Source: Variovorax paradoxus (GTDB taxonomy: Bacteria; Pseudomonadota; Gammaproteobacteria; Burkholderiales; Burkholderiaceae_C). Taken from it: DNA of 64,000 nucleotides. Positions within the stretch are counted from its first letter, which is position 1, and every line of letters begins with the position of its first letter. Below the pieces are notes generated by a model. It saw only the letters and a program-made list of their open reading frames with translations, made no database searches and was not told where the DNA came from. Positions 8,674 through 17,374 of this stretch are shown here, in pieces. The DNA is taken from positions 1,050,501 to 1,114,500 of the forward strand of contig CP063167.1 in NCBI GenBank assembly GCA_016806145.1, read 5' to 3'. The translations under genes and the position numbers were made by a program.

Positions 8674-9720
8674 TCAAGTCCGAGAGGAAGAGGGATTCAT
8701 CACTCGGTCTCTGGGCAGGGTGGGGCGCTGCGCGCCTGCACTCCTGCCGGCCAGCGAAGCGATCGATGATCCGACCCGGTTGCCTCCCAGGCGACGGAAG
8801 GAGTCCCATCGGCTGCCGCGTTCGCCGTGCAGGCCGTCGAGCACGCCGCGGCCGAATTCGTACGCGCTGCGCCTGGTGCCACCGAGCGCCCACTTGGTGA
8901 GCCCACCGACAGCGCTGAAGGAACTGAGCGCAACGCCACTGGCAAGTCCGGCGGCGATCGGCATCACCTGGCACATCACGAGCAGCACCACCGCTGCGAT
9001 CAAGGCCATGTTGATGGCATCCACCGTCGTGAGCGCCGCGCCACGTTCCGCGGTTTGAGCGGCGTAGTTCGCCACGACCTGCAGCATGAGTGAGGCGACC
9101 ATGCTTGCGAGCACCGCGACGAGCGCGTAGTTCGAAAGCTGGGCGACCCATGCCTCGAAGAAGCGCCGTGTCGCTTCGAAGAAGAGCAGGGAAATAAAAA
9201 TCGGGCCCAGCGCCAGCACGACGGACAGCGCGATCTTCGAAAGGGCAAAGAGGAAAAGCGCGTAGACCGCGACGGCGCCGATGATGAGGTAGATGACGGC
9301 GCCGGCGATGTAGAAGCCCACATCCCCATTGAGCACACCGCCCCTGCTCCACAGGCTGAATGCGACCTCTCCCCCCTTCTCCCAGATCGTGTCGATGGTC
9401 GAGACGGGGTCTGCGGCGCCGACGATCGCTGCCGCGAGTTGGGTCGGGGCGTTGAAGAAGGTGTCGACGATGAGCTCATTGAAAGCCCAGAGCCTCAAAG
9501 CCACACCCAGGATGACCGCGATGAAGAAGATCCGCTTGATCCCCTCCAGAATGGGTTCCTGAATCTTGCCGGTGAGCGAAAGGTATCCCCAGATCATCAC
9601 GTAGAGCGTTGCCAACGTGATTACCGCGGGCTCGATCGCGGTCGCCAGTGCTGCAGACTTCGCGCCTATGAACTCAGTGAGCTGCGAGACGAGCTGCGTC
9701 CAAAGCTGCCGAAAGAACAT
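8674..9720 (-). CDS. virB6: VirB6/TrbL polytopic channel protein
   Basis: A 348-residue inner-membrane protein with about seven hydrophobic segments between residues 30 and 260, including LYVMIWGYLSLTGKI, GFYIAGAVIYLIIGAVAVYA and LALGPIFISLLFFEATRRFF. The LALGPIF-LFF-TRRFF-W segment is the best-conserved feature of TrbL/VirB6 proteins. The C-terminal ~80 residues are soluble, Arg/Gly-rich and variable. The ATG at 9720 has GGAG eight bases upstream. VirB6 lines the DNA path across the inner membrane. Confidence 0.92.
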   Translation of the reverse strand: MFFRQLWTQLVSQLTEFIGAKSAALATAIEPAVITLATLYVMIWGYLSLTGKIQEPILEGIKRIFFIAVILGVALRLWAFNELIVDTFFNAPTQLAAAIVGAADPVSTIDTIWEKGGEVAFSLWSRGGVLNGDVGFYIAGAVIYLIIGAVAVYALFLFALSKIALSVVLALGPIFISLLFFEATRRFFEAWVAQLSNYALVAVLASMVASLMLQVVANYAAQTAERGAALTTVDAINMALIAAVVLLVMCQVMPIAAGLASGVALSSFSAVGGLTKWALGGTRRSAYEFGRGVLDGLHGERGSRWDSFRRLGGNRVGSSIASLAGRSAGAQRPTLPRDRVMNPSSSRT

Positions 9721-9766
9721 GGCTTGGCTCCTGAAGTTTCAAAAATCGTGCGACGCCACTTCGACC

Positions 9767-9991
9767 TCAGCCGCTGGATGCGCCGTCGGCCTTCTCGGTG
9801 GGGTCGCATGGCTTGTGGTTGGTGCGCATGCTGCAAGCGCAGCGGGTGATTGGCAGCCCGCTCGCCGTTTGAGAAGCCAGTGGATTTCCCGAAGCCGCCA
9901 TGGCGATGACCACGACGGTGGCGCGCCAAAGCGATGTGTCGAGGCGGCAGGGGCGGCTAGGGTGTCGGTGTGAATCGACTGGAGAAGTCAC
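9767..9991 (-). CDS. Possible small ORF between virB5 and virB6
   Basis: The 236 bases between virB5 and virB6 hold one frame of 74 residues starting at a GTG inside the virB5 end. It contains a short hydrophobic run (ATVVVIAMAASG) and three cysteines (RCACSMRTNHKPC). Many VirB operons carry an entry-exclusion lipoprotein (Eex type) at exactly this place. This ORF has no proper lipobox and no convincing ribosome site, so it may be a degenerate remnant of such a gene or noncoding. Confidence 0.25.
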   Translation of the reverse strand: MTSPVDSHRHPSRPCRLDTSLWRATVVVIAMAASGNPLASQTASGLPITRCACSMRTNHKPCDPTEKADGASSG

Positions 9992-10691
9992 CGTGGCCGG
10001 ACACCACGCGTTCTCGGGTTCGCTGGCGAAGCCTCGCCTCGTCGGCCTGCGACAACTGGTAGAGCGCCTGGAGCTTGGTCTGCTCGTTCGTCAACATGTT
10101 CTGCTCCGCCTGGATTCGCGCTTGCAGCTCCTGAATGGCCTTGGGGTCTCGGGCACGCGCGATGGCGGTGATCAGCGTCTGCAGTGCAGAGAACCTCTGG
10201 CTGGTGGTCTGAAAAGCCGTCTGGGTCATGCCATCCAGCAAGGCGGCAGATTGACGGCCTTGTTCGACGAGTTGCCTGAGCTCAGGGCTCAGCGCGTCCA
10301 TCTGCGTCGTCGAAAGCACGCTGTTGGCGCTCACGATCGATCGCACCTGTTCCGACAGACCTGCATAGCCTGGCACGGGCGTGTCGAGCGACCTCCTCAG
10401 ATCGGCATAGTTGCTCGGCAAGTAGTTGCGTGCTGCGTCGGAAGTCGCAAGAAGCTGCTCCATGCCGCGCGAGCCGCTCATCGACTCGTAGGTTTGCTTG
10501 AGTTGCTCCTTGGAGGCCTTGAGCTCGTCGAACTGCTTTTGCATGGCAGAGATCTGCTGTTGCCAGTACATGATCTGCTGGATCAGATTGGCAATGGCCG
10601 CGAAGTCGATGACCGGAATCCCCGCACGCGCTTGCAGTGGAGCCAGTAGCGCAGCGCAGGTGACAAGCGAGAAAAGCAGCTTTCTAGGCAT
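9957..10691 (-). CDS. virB5: VirB5 minor pilin/adhesin
   Basis: A 244-residue secreted, helical protein. The start at 10691 gives a signal peptide (MPRKLLFSLVTCAALLAPLQ, cut near ARA-G). The mature part begins GIPVIDFAAIANLIQQIMYW, then long amphipathic helices (MQKQFDELKASKEQLKQTYE; ARIQAEQNMLTNEQTKLQAL), as in VirB5/TrbJ proteins at the pilus tip. GGAG lies eight bases before the ATG, inside the last codons of virB4. The gene overlaps virB4 by eight bases. Confidence 0.92.
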   Translation of the reverse strand: MPRKLLFSLVTCAALLAPLQARAGIPVIDFAAIANLIQQIMYWQQQISAMQKQFDELKASKEQLKQTYESMSGSRGMEQLLATSDAARNYLPSNYADLRRSLDTPVPGYAGLSEQVRSIVSANSVLSTTQMDALSPELRQLVEQGRQSAALLDGMTQTAFQTTSQRFSALQTLITAIARARDPKAIQELQARIQAEQNMLTNEQTKLQALYQLSQADEARLRQRTRERVVSGHGDFSSRFTPTP

Positions 10692-13191
10692 GTGGAAACT
10701 CCTGGGGTGAAGGTCGTTGCGAGCTGTGCTGTAGCAGCGCCTCGCGAAAAGGGGCGAGCCATTGGCTGGGCGCGCTGCCATGGCGCTTCATCAGCGCCTG
10801 CATGAGCCGGACGTTGCTGGTGCGGCCCGAGATGACGCCCAGCGCATCGTCCAGATGCCTGAGGTCTAACTGGGCCACGACGCTGTCACGGTTTTGCTTG
10901 ATGAGGAACTGGCGCGATCCGGGCACGAGTTCCTGCTTGACCAGCGCGAACTCACGCTCGGTGAGATTGAAACCCTCGGTGCAATCCGCGTGGCTGGCCT
11001 CGGGGTTGGGAAAAAGGATCTTGGTGGGCGTCTGCTCCACGATGGCTCGCGCGATGCTCGAGCCCAGAACATGGTGCGTGCTTTGCGTGAAGGTCACGAT
11101 GTTCGCGTTCTTCTTGCGCCACGTCTCCAGGCCGTTCTTCGCGAAGCTCGCGAATGCGGGGTCGTCCAGCAGCTTGGCGAACTCGTCCATCCAGCACACC
11201 AGCGGCCGGCCATCGACCATGCAGTTGACGAGATGAAAGAGATACATGGTCAGCGGGGCGCGCACCACGTCGTTGTCGAGGAAGTCGGTGACGTCGAAAC
11301 CGACCAACGCATGGGCCTCGAGCAGTGGCGCGACAACGTCTTGGTCGTTGTCGAACACCCACGCGTAGTCGCCGCGCTCCGACGCACACCACTTGCGCAG
11401 CCGCGCGTGCACTCCCTCTGGGTCGGTGACGTCCAGGAAAGCCAGCAGACGCGACAAGCGCCTGTAGGGTGGAGCGAGTGCGAGGGTCCCGTGCAGGGCC
11501 TGATCCAGGTCGTCTTCCTGTCGCACGCTCAGGAGCTCGTGGGGCGAGCGCATCACGAGGCGGCGCAGCCATTGCCGCAGGAACTCAAGGTTTGTGGGTA
11601 CCCCGGCGTCGAGCTGCAGCGGATTGCAGCCGGTGGGACTTCCGTTCTTCAACGGAAGGTACTGGCCTCCCAATGCCCGCACGAGGATGTGGAGGCCCTC
11701 GTCCTTGTCGAAGATGATCTGGGTGGCGTCCAGACGGTTGCAGATCGCGACGATGCAAAACCCGAGAAAGGTCGTCTTGCCCGTACCAACGGGCCCGACG
11801 CCGGTGACATGGCCCACATCGCGACGGCTGCCACCATCGGGGCTGCGCGGATCGCTCGCATGCAATGAGAAGTAGTAGGGCGAGCCTGCGCGTGTCGTGA
11901 GCATCGCCAGCGCATCGCCCCAAAAGTTTCCGCGCGCGCGACCCGTCGGGAAGTTATGAAAAGGCGACATGGCCGCGAAGTTGCGGCTGGTGATTGGCGC
12001 CTTGCGCGTGCGGTAGCCGAAGTTACCCGGCAACTGCGCCCAGAACGCCGCCTCGAGTGCCAGATCCTCGCGTGCGACAACCATCCCGGTGTCGCCGAGC
12101 AGGTAGCGGGCCCGCGCAATGTGGTCGTTGAGTTGCTTGAGCCGCGGCACGCCCTCGACAGCGCCCGCGCCTTCCTCGGCATGGGCGAGCACATGCAGGC
12201 TGAAGTGATGATCGCCGACGACGAAACGGTTGCTGACCAGGTCATCCAGCGCGTCTGCGAGTTCGTCGGCCTGCGAGACGGCCAGATCGCCTGCGGCCGC
12301 CATGCGGTTGTGCTGCCGACGCATCATGTCCACCGCGGTGCCTTTGGCCAGGAACGTGAAGCTCTGCGCGAGGATGAACGGAAAGTCGGCCGTGAGGAGG
12401 CCGCTGAACATGCCGGGCGCCGTGGGCGTCGGGTACTCCTTGATGCCGAGGAAGGCACCGATGCGACTTTGCGTCCCCGAGCGGTACTCCATGGCTTCGT
12501 TGCCGAAGAAGGGGCGGGATGTGGCAAGTACCTCGTTGAGCGGAGACCGTGGCAGCGGCATGCGCTGCCATTCCCCATTGATCAGCATTGCGAAAAACTC
12601 GAGCAGCGAGGAGAACGGTTTTTGTGTGCCTATCGGTCGGTAGATGCCCAGTGACTCGGGGTCGTAGCGCTCCAGTGAGGCCAGTAACTCCTGGCGAAGC
12701 TTGGTGCATGTGTCCAGGGAGTCCTTGAGCTCTGCCAAGGCGCCCTGTGCGTCGGTTCGCTTGAGGAAGGCCAGCGCCGCGTTGCCGACACGGGTGGACT
12801 GGGGACGGTAGACGACGGACAGATAGAGCTCGTTGACCATGAGCCGCTCCTCGGCCATCTTGCGGCGGTAGCGCTGCTCGAGCTCATCGGAAAAGCCGGG
12901 GACGGTGCGCCCGGCGGGGTAGCCTGTCTCTCGCCTGCGTACGACGTGGGTCCACAGCGCCAGATGTGGTGATGCGATGTTGCGCAGCAGCACGTTCAGG
13001 CGTTCATGCCAGTTGTTGAGGTCCTCGTCGTCCGCGCTCTCGAAGCTTGCGCCCCCCAGGCGCAGGGTCTGGACATAGTCTCCTGAGCGCAGGCGAACCA
13101 CATGGGCATCGACGTGCGAGGAGAAGGGGATCATCGAGGCCGCGCTCGCTTCGCGGCGCAATGTCGATTCAGAACGGGTGGTCAATCGCAC
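10684..13191 (-). CDS. virB4: VirB4/TrbE secretion ATPase
   Basis: An 835-residue ATPase that drives substrate export and pilus biogenesis. The N-terminal half has the CagE/TrbE/VirB4 domain (FLGIKEYPTPTAPGM near 247-261). The C-terminal half has Walker A GVGPVGTGKTTF (~464-475) and Walker B near LVCWMDEFAKLL. The open frame reaches 13815, but the extra 208 residues are an Arg/Pro-rich shadow of virB3. I start at the GTG at 13191, whose ten-base overlap with the virB3 end matches the coupling seen all along this operon. All nucleotide-binding motifs are intact. Confidence 0.94.
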   Translation of the reverse strand: MRLTTRSESTLRREASAASMIPFSSHVDAHVVRLRSGDYVQTLRLGGASFESADDEDLNNWHERLNVLLRNIASPHLALWTHVVRRRETGYPAGRTVPGFSDELEQRYRRKMAEERLMVNELYLSVVYRPQSTRVGNAALAFLKRTDAQGALAELKDSLDTCTKLRQELLASLERYDPESLGIYRPIGTQKPFSSLLEFFAMLINGEWQRMPLPRSPLNEVLATSRPFFGNEAMEYRSGTQSRIGAFLGIKEYPTPTAPGMFSGLLTADFPFILAQSFTFLAKGTAVDMMRRQHNRMAAAGDLAVSQADELADALDDLVSNRFVVGDHHFSLHVLAHAEEGAGAVEGVPRLKQLNDHIARARYLLGDTGMVVAREDLALEAAFWAQLPGNFGYRTRKAPITSRNFAAMSPFHNFPTGRARGNFWGDALAMLTTRAGSPYYFSLHASDPRSPDGGSRRDVGHVTGVGPVGTGKTTFLGFCIVAICNRLDATQIIFDKDEGLHILVRALGGQYLPLKNGSPTGCNPLQLDAGVPTNLEFLRQWLRRLVMRSPHELLSVRQEDDLDQALHGTLALAPPYRRLSRLLAFLDVTDPEGVHARLRKWCASERGDYAWVFDNDQDVVAPLLEAHALVGFDVTDFLDNDVVRAPLTMYLFHLVNCMVDGRPLVCWMDEFAKLLDDPAFASFAKNGLETWRKKNANIVTFTQSTHHVLGSSIARAIVEQTPTKILFPNPEASHADCTEGFNLTEREFALVKQELVPGSRQFLIKQNRDSVVAQLDLRHLDDALGVISGRTSNVRLMQALMKRHGSAPSQWLAPFREALLQHSSQRPSPQEFPHA

Positions 13192-13571
13192 AGCGCACCC
13201 TCCACGGCGATCAGCACCTGCACGTGTCGGTCCCGGCGGCGGCCGCGGGCACCGGGCAGGCTCAGAGCGAGCGGGCTGTAGGAGTTGGCGCGCCAGAAGC
13301 GCAGGTTTCCGTTGAGCGCCGCTGGCAAGCGCGTGCGGCCCCACAACTGCAGCAGGTCGAAGAAACGTGGCTCGTAGAGGCATACGAGGTAGAGCACGCC
13401 ATGGATCGGGACGAAGGCGAGCAGCCAGGCGAGGTTCTTCGTGACGATGAAGGATTCGATGGTCACGACGATGTTGAACATCATGGCGGAGTAGGTCACG
13501 CCCCAGACCATGGAGGGCCGGGTCATGCCGACAAAAAGAGGGTCCGCCGTGATGCCGTGGTTGCGATGCAT
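13182..13571 (-). CDS. virB3: VirB3 inner-membrane protein
   Basis: A 129-residue protein with two adjacent membrane helices (MVWGVTYSAMMFNIVVTIES and LAWLLAFVPIHGVLYLVCLY). The N-terminal ITADPLFVGMTRPSMVWGV is the hallmark of VirB3/TrbD, and the C-terminal region ends with GNLRFWRANSYSPL. VirB3 works with VirB4 in pilus assembly; in several relatives the two are fused, but here they are separate overlapping genes. The ATG at 13571 is nine bases behind virB2. Confidence 0.93.
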   Translation of the reverse strand: MHRNHGITADPLFVGMTRPSMVWGVTYSAMMFNIVVTIESFIVTKNLAWLLAFVPIHGVLYLVCLYEPRFFDLLQLWGRTRLPAALNGNLRFWRANSYSPLALSLPGARGRRRDRHVQVLIAVEGALCD

Positions 13572-13580
13572 GGCCGCCCC

Positions 13581-13916
13581 TCAGACGCCGAAGAGGCCAC
13601 GGATCCACGAGACGATCTGCGGGCCGCCGAACACCAGCACCGTGCCGATCACCACCGCCACCAGCCACCACCAGCTCAGCCGCCCGAACCAGGCCATCGC
13701 ACCCGAGACCATCACCGCGACGGCCGCAATGGGTGTCAGGATCGCAACGAGTTGCTGCTGCGCGGCGTTGGCGCCGGTTGCAAACGGGCTGCCCGCATGC
13801 GCCATGAGGGGCCACAGCACAAACAGAGCGGCGGCGAGCAGGACGCGCAGGGCAAGCGTTGGCGCTCTTGAATGGCGCATCGCCGGACGGTGGATATCAC
13901 GAGTGTTGAAGTTCAT
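13581..13916 (-). CDS. virB2: VirB2/TrbC pilin precursor
   Basis: A 111-residue major pilin precursor. A long leader (to MAHA-GSPFATG near residue 42) is followed by two membrane segments (LVAILTPIAAVAVMVSGAMAW and WWWLVAVVIGTVLVFGGPQI), the standard TrbC/VirB2 layout. The ATG at 13916 overlaps the stop of the upstream gene (ATGA). The mature pilin could be the substrate of the TraX-like protein at the end of this operon. Confidence 0.92.
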   Translation of the reverse strand: MNFNTRDIHRPAMRHSRAPTLALRVLLAAALFVLWPLMAHAGSPFATGANAAQQQLVAILTPIAAVAVMVSGAMAWFGRLSWWWLVAVVIGTVLVFGGPQIVSWIRGLFGV

Positions 13917-14428
13917 GTGCCACTTTCTTTGTTTCTCACGCTGGGCGGAACAGGGGACAGAGATCCCGCGGGCGGTGGCGCCGATGCGTCCGCGCTGCCG
14001 ATGCGTTGCTGATACACGTCCCACCAGCGCGCGGGTGCTGCCGCATCCGAGCGGCGCGTGGTGGGCTTGGTGTCGGTCGACGGTGCACCGTCCGCGTTGC
14101 GCCGCCGTGGCGCCGACGGGCCTTCTTGAGAGACTGCTGCGAGCTCTCGCTCAAGTGCGACGAGGTCTCCGAGCGCGCGTGCGCGCTCGAGTTCGACGTC
14201 CGCCGCGCCCTCGGCATCCGCGGCTTTGAGGCGTGCCGCGTGACGGCGAGCCAGAACCTCGATGGACGCTTTGGTGTTCTGGAGCTCCTGCCTGAGGATG
14301 GCGACGCGCTCGCTGTCGCGTGATGCCTGCACGACGGGCAGCACGACGGGCTCGGCGCTGGCGGATAGGCAAGCCAGTGCAGCGAGGATTGTTCCCAGGA
14401 GCGTCTTCAGGAGCGCTCCTGGAAACAT
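13913..14428 (-). CDS. Secreted coiled-coil protein, first gene of the transfer operon
   Basis: A 171-residue protein of unknown function. From the ATG at 14428 it has a signal peptide (LLKTLLGTILAALACLSASA) and then a charged helical stretch (SERVAILRQELQNTKASIEV, ELERARALGDLVALERELA) that predicts a coiled coil. A disordered Pro/Arg-rich tail includes ARWWDVYQQRIG. It occupies the place where many systems carry virB1, but no lytic transglycosylase motif is visible. The open frame continues upstream through a 12-bp tandem repeat encoding a (K/T)RQG repeat; I judge that part noncoding because the ATG at 14428 directly precedes a proper signal peptide. A periplasmic role in pilus assembly is inferred from position. 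Confidence 0.6.
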   Translation of the reverse strand: MFPGALLKTLLGTILAALACLSASAEPVVLPVVQASRDSERVAILRQELQNTKASIEVLARRHAARLKAADAEGAADVELERARALGDLVALERELAAVSQEGPSAPRRRNADGAPSTDTKPTTRRSDAAAPARWWDVYQQRIGSADASAPPPAGSLSPVPPSVRNKESGT

Positions 14429-14433
14429 CCGAA

Positions 14434-14505
14434 GGCGCTTTCCTTGGCGCGTTCCTTGGCGCGTTCCTTGGCGCTTTCCTTGGCACGTTCCCTGGGGCGT
14501 TTCTG
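14434..14505. repeat. 12-bp tandem repeat upstream of the transfer operon
   Basis: Five consecutive 12-bp units of the form GGCGCGTTCCTT (variants GGCGCTTTCCTT and GGCACGTTCCCT) run from 14434 to 14493, and a sixth degenerate unit reaches 14505. They lie six bases upstream of the start codon of the first transfer gene, in the divergent region between the operon and parA. The arrangement resembles iterons or direct-repeat operators and could bind ParB or another regulator. It could also simply encode a (K/T)RQG repeat in a longer protein. Confidence 0.85.
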
Positions 14506-14843
14506 GCCATGCCGTCAAGCGCGGTGCCGAAGATGCCTTCGCTACGCGCGTATTGCATCGCATGCAACGCTGGATGGGCCGTTGCACCCCAGAAGGAGGG
14601 TTCGAGAAGTTGGTGGAGATTTGCATCCGGTGCAATGTCTGTGCGCGAGGGCTACCACGCCACTATCAGTTCGGGTAGTCATCGGCCGGGCACCTCTGGT
14701 CTCCAATGCGCACCTTTGCCGGCAGGCGTTCTCGACGCCGTCGACCGGCGTCGACGCACGGGTCCTTTCAGGCCGGCGAACTGCTCCGCACGCTGCGGTG
14801 GCTGCACGCTTGCGTCGAACAAACCTTCGACCAAGGGGATGGC

Positions 14844-15632
14844 ATGGGCAAGGTGGTGGTCTTCAGCAATCAGAAGGGCGGGGTAGGGAAGACCACGCTC
14901 GCGGTGCTTTACGCGTTCTGGCAACGCGAAAAGCACGGCAGATCCGTGTGCCTCATCGACCTTGACACGCAAGGCAACGCCTCCAAGACCCTGCGTGCAC
15001 ATGCCCAGGGTGTGGGCGCAGCCAGGCTTTTCGCGCAAGAGACCGAGGTGAAGGATCAGCTCGCAGGAGAAGGCCGGCTTGCATTGGCGCCGGCCTCGAA
15101 GAACCTTGCAGACGTCGAACTCGCCAAGGCGGAGGTTGCCATCCCGGTGTTTCGCCGGAACGTCGAGGCTCTGAGCTCGCTGTTTGACGTGGTGGTCATC
15201 GACACGCCACCCGCGCTCGGCTTGCGAATGAGCGCCTCACTGATCGCCGCCACCGATGTGGTCTGTCCGATCGAGTTGGAGGAGTACAGCATCGATGGCG
15301 TGACCGACATGCTCAAGACGGTCTTCGGTGTGCGGCAGCGCTACAACCCTCAGCTGCGCCTCGCCGGCATCGTGCTCAATCGCTTCAACCCTCACTCCGT
15401 GCGGCAAAAGGCAGCGATGCGGCAACTCGTCCAAAGCTTTGCCGAATACATCGTTCCCGCACACATCTCGACGCGCTCGGCCATTCCGGAAGCGTTGTCG
15501 CAGGGTGTGTCGGTCTGGGCGCTGGCCAAGGGCTCAGCACGTGACGCGTGCTTGGAGGTAAGGGAGGTCTTCGAGCTGCTAGAGCGTCGCATGGACGCGC
15601 AAGACATGGCATCTTCGGGCATGCCATCATGA
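14844..15632 (+). CDS. parA: ParA-type partition ATPase
   Basis: A 262-residue Walker-type ATPase that positions the replicon or element with ParB. The deviant Walker A motif KGGVGKTT is at residues 11-18, Walker A' is in VCLIDLDTQGN, and Walker B is VVVIDTPPALG. I start at the ATG at 14844 because VVVFSNQKGGVGKTT then stands at the N-terminus, as in short ParA proteins without an N-terminal DNA-binding domain. It overlaps parB by four bases (ATGA). ParAB beside a VirB operon is common in plasmids and in integrative elements of Burkholderiales. Confidence 0.94.
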   Translation: MGKVVVFSNQKGGVGKTTLAVLYAFWQREKHGRSVCLIDLDTQGNASKTLRAHAQGVGAARLFAQETEVKDQLAGEGRLALAPASKNLADVELAKAEVAIPVFRRNVEALSSLFDVVVIDTPPALGLRMSASLIAATDVVCPIELEEYSIDGVTDMLKTVFGVRQRYNPQLRLAGIVLNRFNPHSVRQKAAMRQLVQSFAEYIVPAHISTRSAIPEALSQGVSVWALAKGSARDACLEVREVFELLERRMDAQDMASSGMPS

Positions 15633-16537
15633 AGGACATCAAGCCACTCGACCTCAGCGGGCTCCACAAGTTTCGGGCTTCCGAGCTTCTCGATTCAGCT
15701 GGCATTGCAAGTGCGCTGCAAGCGCCCCTGGAGATCGCGCTCGCGTTGATCGATCCCGATCCCGACCAGCCGCGTCGTCGCGTTGGCGAGCAGGCTCTGG
15801 TCGAGCTGAGCGAATCGATTCGTGTGCACGGGGTGCTCGAGCCGGTATCCGTGCGAGCGAACCGGGCTGCAGCTGGACGCTATCTGATCAACCGCGGCGA
15901 GCGGCGCGTGCGTGCCGCTCGACAGGCAGGCTTGATCACGGTGCCCGCCTTTCTGGACGATCGAGCGGACCCCTTCGCTCAGGCGGTGGAGAATCTGCAT
16001 CGCGAGGACATGTCCCCACTGGACCTTGCGCTGTTTGTCCAACTGCGCGAGGCCGAGGGAATGTCGCGCGCGGACATCGCTCGCAGGCTGGCCAAGTCCC
16101 GATCTTTCGTCACGGAGGCGGCCGCGTTGAACGATATGCCGCCGCCGCTCAGGCAAGCGATCGACGAAGGGCGCATCGGCCTTGACCTTCGTGGCCTCTA
16201 CCGACTTGTGACGGCCTGGCGCCGCGCGCCAGAAACGGTGGCGGCCGCCTTTGAGCGAGACGCTCCGACCACCCGCGCGGAGGTTGAAGCGATGCTGGCC
16301 ACGCAGGAAGCGCCAGGGCCTGCTCCGACGGAGAAGGTCGAGCGCTCTGTTGCCCGGGCGACAGCGACGCGCAGCGCGGGCCGTACGGTGCTGGTGGTTG
16401 AACACGGCGGGCGCCGGGGGACATTGCGCATCAAGGCCCACGACGCCGACAAGGGCGAGGTGCGCTTTGCCGACGGTAGTCATGCGGCGCTGCCACTGAG
16501 TGAGCTGCGCTTGGTGTGCTGGGCGGCGCAGGAGTAG
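15629..16537 (+). CDS. parB: ParB-type partition protein
   Basis: A 302-residue DNA-binding protein. The N-terminal ParB/Sulfiredoxin domain includes LIDPDPDQPRRRV, LVELSESIRVHGVLEPVSVR and the RYLINRGERRVRAA motif (CTP-binding region). A helix-turn-helix follows (SRADIARRLAKSRSFVTEAA) and a small C-terminal domain ends LPLSELRLVCWAAQE. The ATG at 15629 overlaps the parA stop. A second, partial copy of the last ~25 codons occurs near 25.7 kb. No parS site was identified by eye. Confidence 0.93.
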   Translation: MKDIKPLDLSGLHKFRASELLDSAGIASALQAPLEIALALIDPDPDQPRRRVGEQALVELSESIRVHGVLEPVSVRANRAAAGRYLINRGERRVRAARQAGLITVPAFLDDRADPFAQAVENLHREDMSPLDLALFVQLREAEGMSRADIARRLAKSRSFVTEAAALNDMPPPLRQAIDEGRIGLDLRGLYRLVTAWRRAPETVAAAFERDAPTTRAEVEAMLATQEAPGPAPTEKVERSVARATATRSAGRTVLVVEHGGRRGTLRIKAHDADKGEVRFADGSHAALPLSELRLVCWAAQE

Positions 16538-16851
16538 TGATCGCATCGCAGCGGCTGATTGGCATTCCATCCGGCGCCGGCCGAAGCAAGCAATTTTCCT
16601 GGGAGCGGGAGCGCTCGACCTCCGAGCAGTCGCGCCCCCCTCAGAACGTTTGCGTGCCTTGGACACCCAACGAGCAATGAGGCGTCCTCAGCGAAGGGGC
16701 ACCGACTGCTTGAGTGCACAGGCAATCCACGCGTTGCCATCAGATGATCCGGCACTTGCAGGCGCCGAGCCGCCGTCCTCTCTTGCGAGCGGAGGCCCTT
16801 CGCGGCTATCGCCCGCCATCTTTAAGCTGCCGGCGCGGCGGTGCAGGCGGC
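16538..16851. other. Intergenic stretch after parB
   Basis: I see no credible gene, terminator or repeat here. Frames on both strands are arginine/serine-rich shadows without ribosome sites. Confidence 0.5.
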
Positions 16852-17043
16852 TCAGCCTTGGGGCTCAGCCCTGGATTTCTTTCGTTCGATGGGCGTCGGA
16901 TTTCGCCCCCTGTAGCGTTCCCACCAGTACAGGCCTGGAAGGGCGATGGCATGAGCGGCGGCGCAGGCGAAGCCGATGACCATGACGATGACGGCTAGAA
17001 ATGGGAACACCGCGATTCCGATGAAGGTTCTGAGCACACTCAT
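16852..17043 (-). CDS. Small membrane protein of unknown function
   Basis: From the ATG at 17043 the frame gives 63 residues with one or two hydrophobic segments (TFIGIAVFPFLAVIVMVIGF, ACAAAHAIALPGLYWWERY) and a basic tail (NPTPIERKKSRAEPQ). The alternation of hydrophobic helix and charged tail looks like a genuine small inner-membrane protein. The ribosome site is weak and I do not recognise the family. It faces the end of parB and is not in an operon. Confidence 0.45.
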   Translation of the reverse strand: MSVLRTFIGIAVFPFLAVIVMVIGFACAAAHAIALPGLYWWERYRGRNPTPIERKKSRAEPQG

Positions 17044-17374
17044 AGGTGGAGAAAGGCGCAAAGTTTCTCTTGAGCCGAGGCCGATTCCGTAGGACGCTTC
17101 CGCTGCACTTGCGGCAAGGACGTCGATGCTGGAACTTCTTGGCGCGGCGGGCCAGCAGTTGGCGACTCTGACATCGGGCTTCAAGAGCCAAGCGGTGCGG
17201 TTCGGCCGCTAGCCGCATGACTCATTTTGACGACGGGCAGACGCTTGCTTTTGCGGGGCTCGGTGGCTTGTCCGCACTGTCGTGCGGCGGGTGGCCCGGC
17301 GCAGGGGGGCGTGCGGCGGCACTCGCCGATTTGCTGGAACGGGTGGCCGGACGCCACCGACGGTCCAGCGGGCA
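17044..17374. other. Intergenic stretch
   Basis: No convincing gene or structured element seen on either strand. Confidence 0.5.

Noticed and set aside
13192..13815. N-terminal extension of VirB4 that could suggest a VirB3-VirB4 fusion
   Set aside because: The extension is in a different frame from virB3 and is Arg/Pro-rich noise; the two genes are separate and overlap by ten bases.
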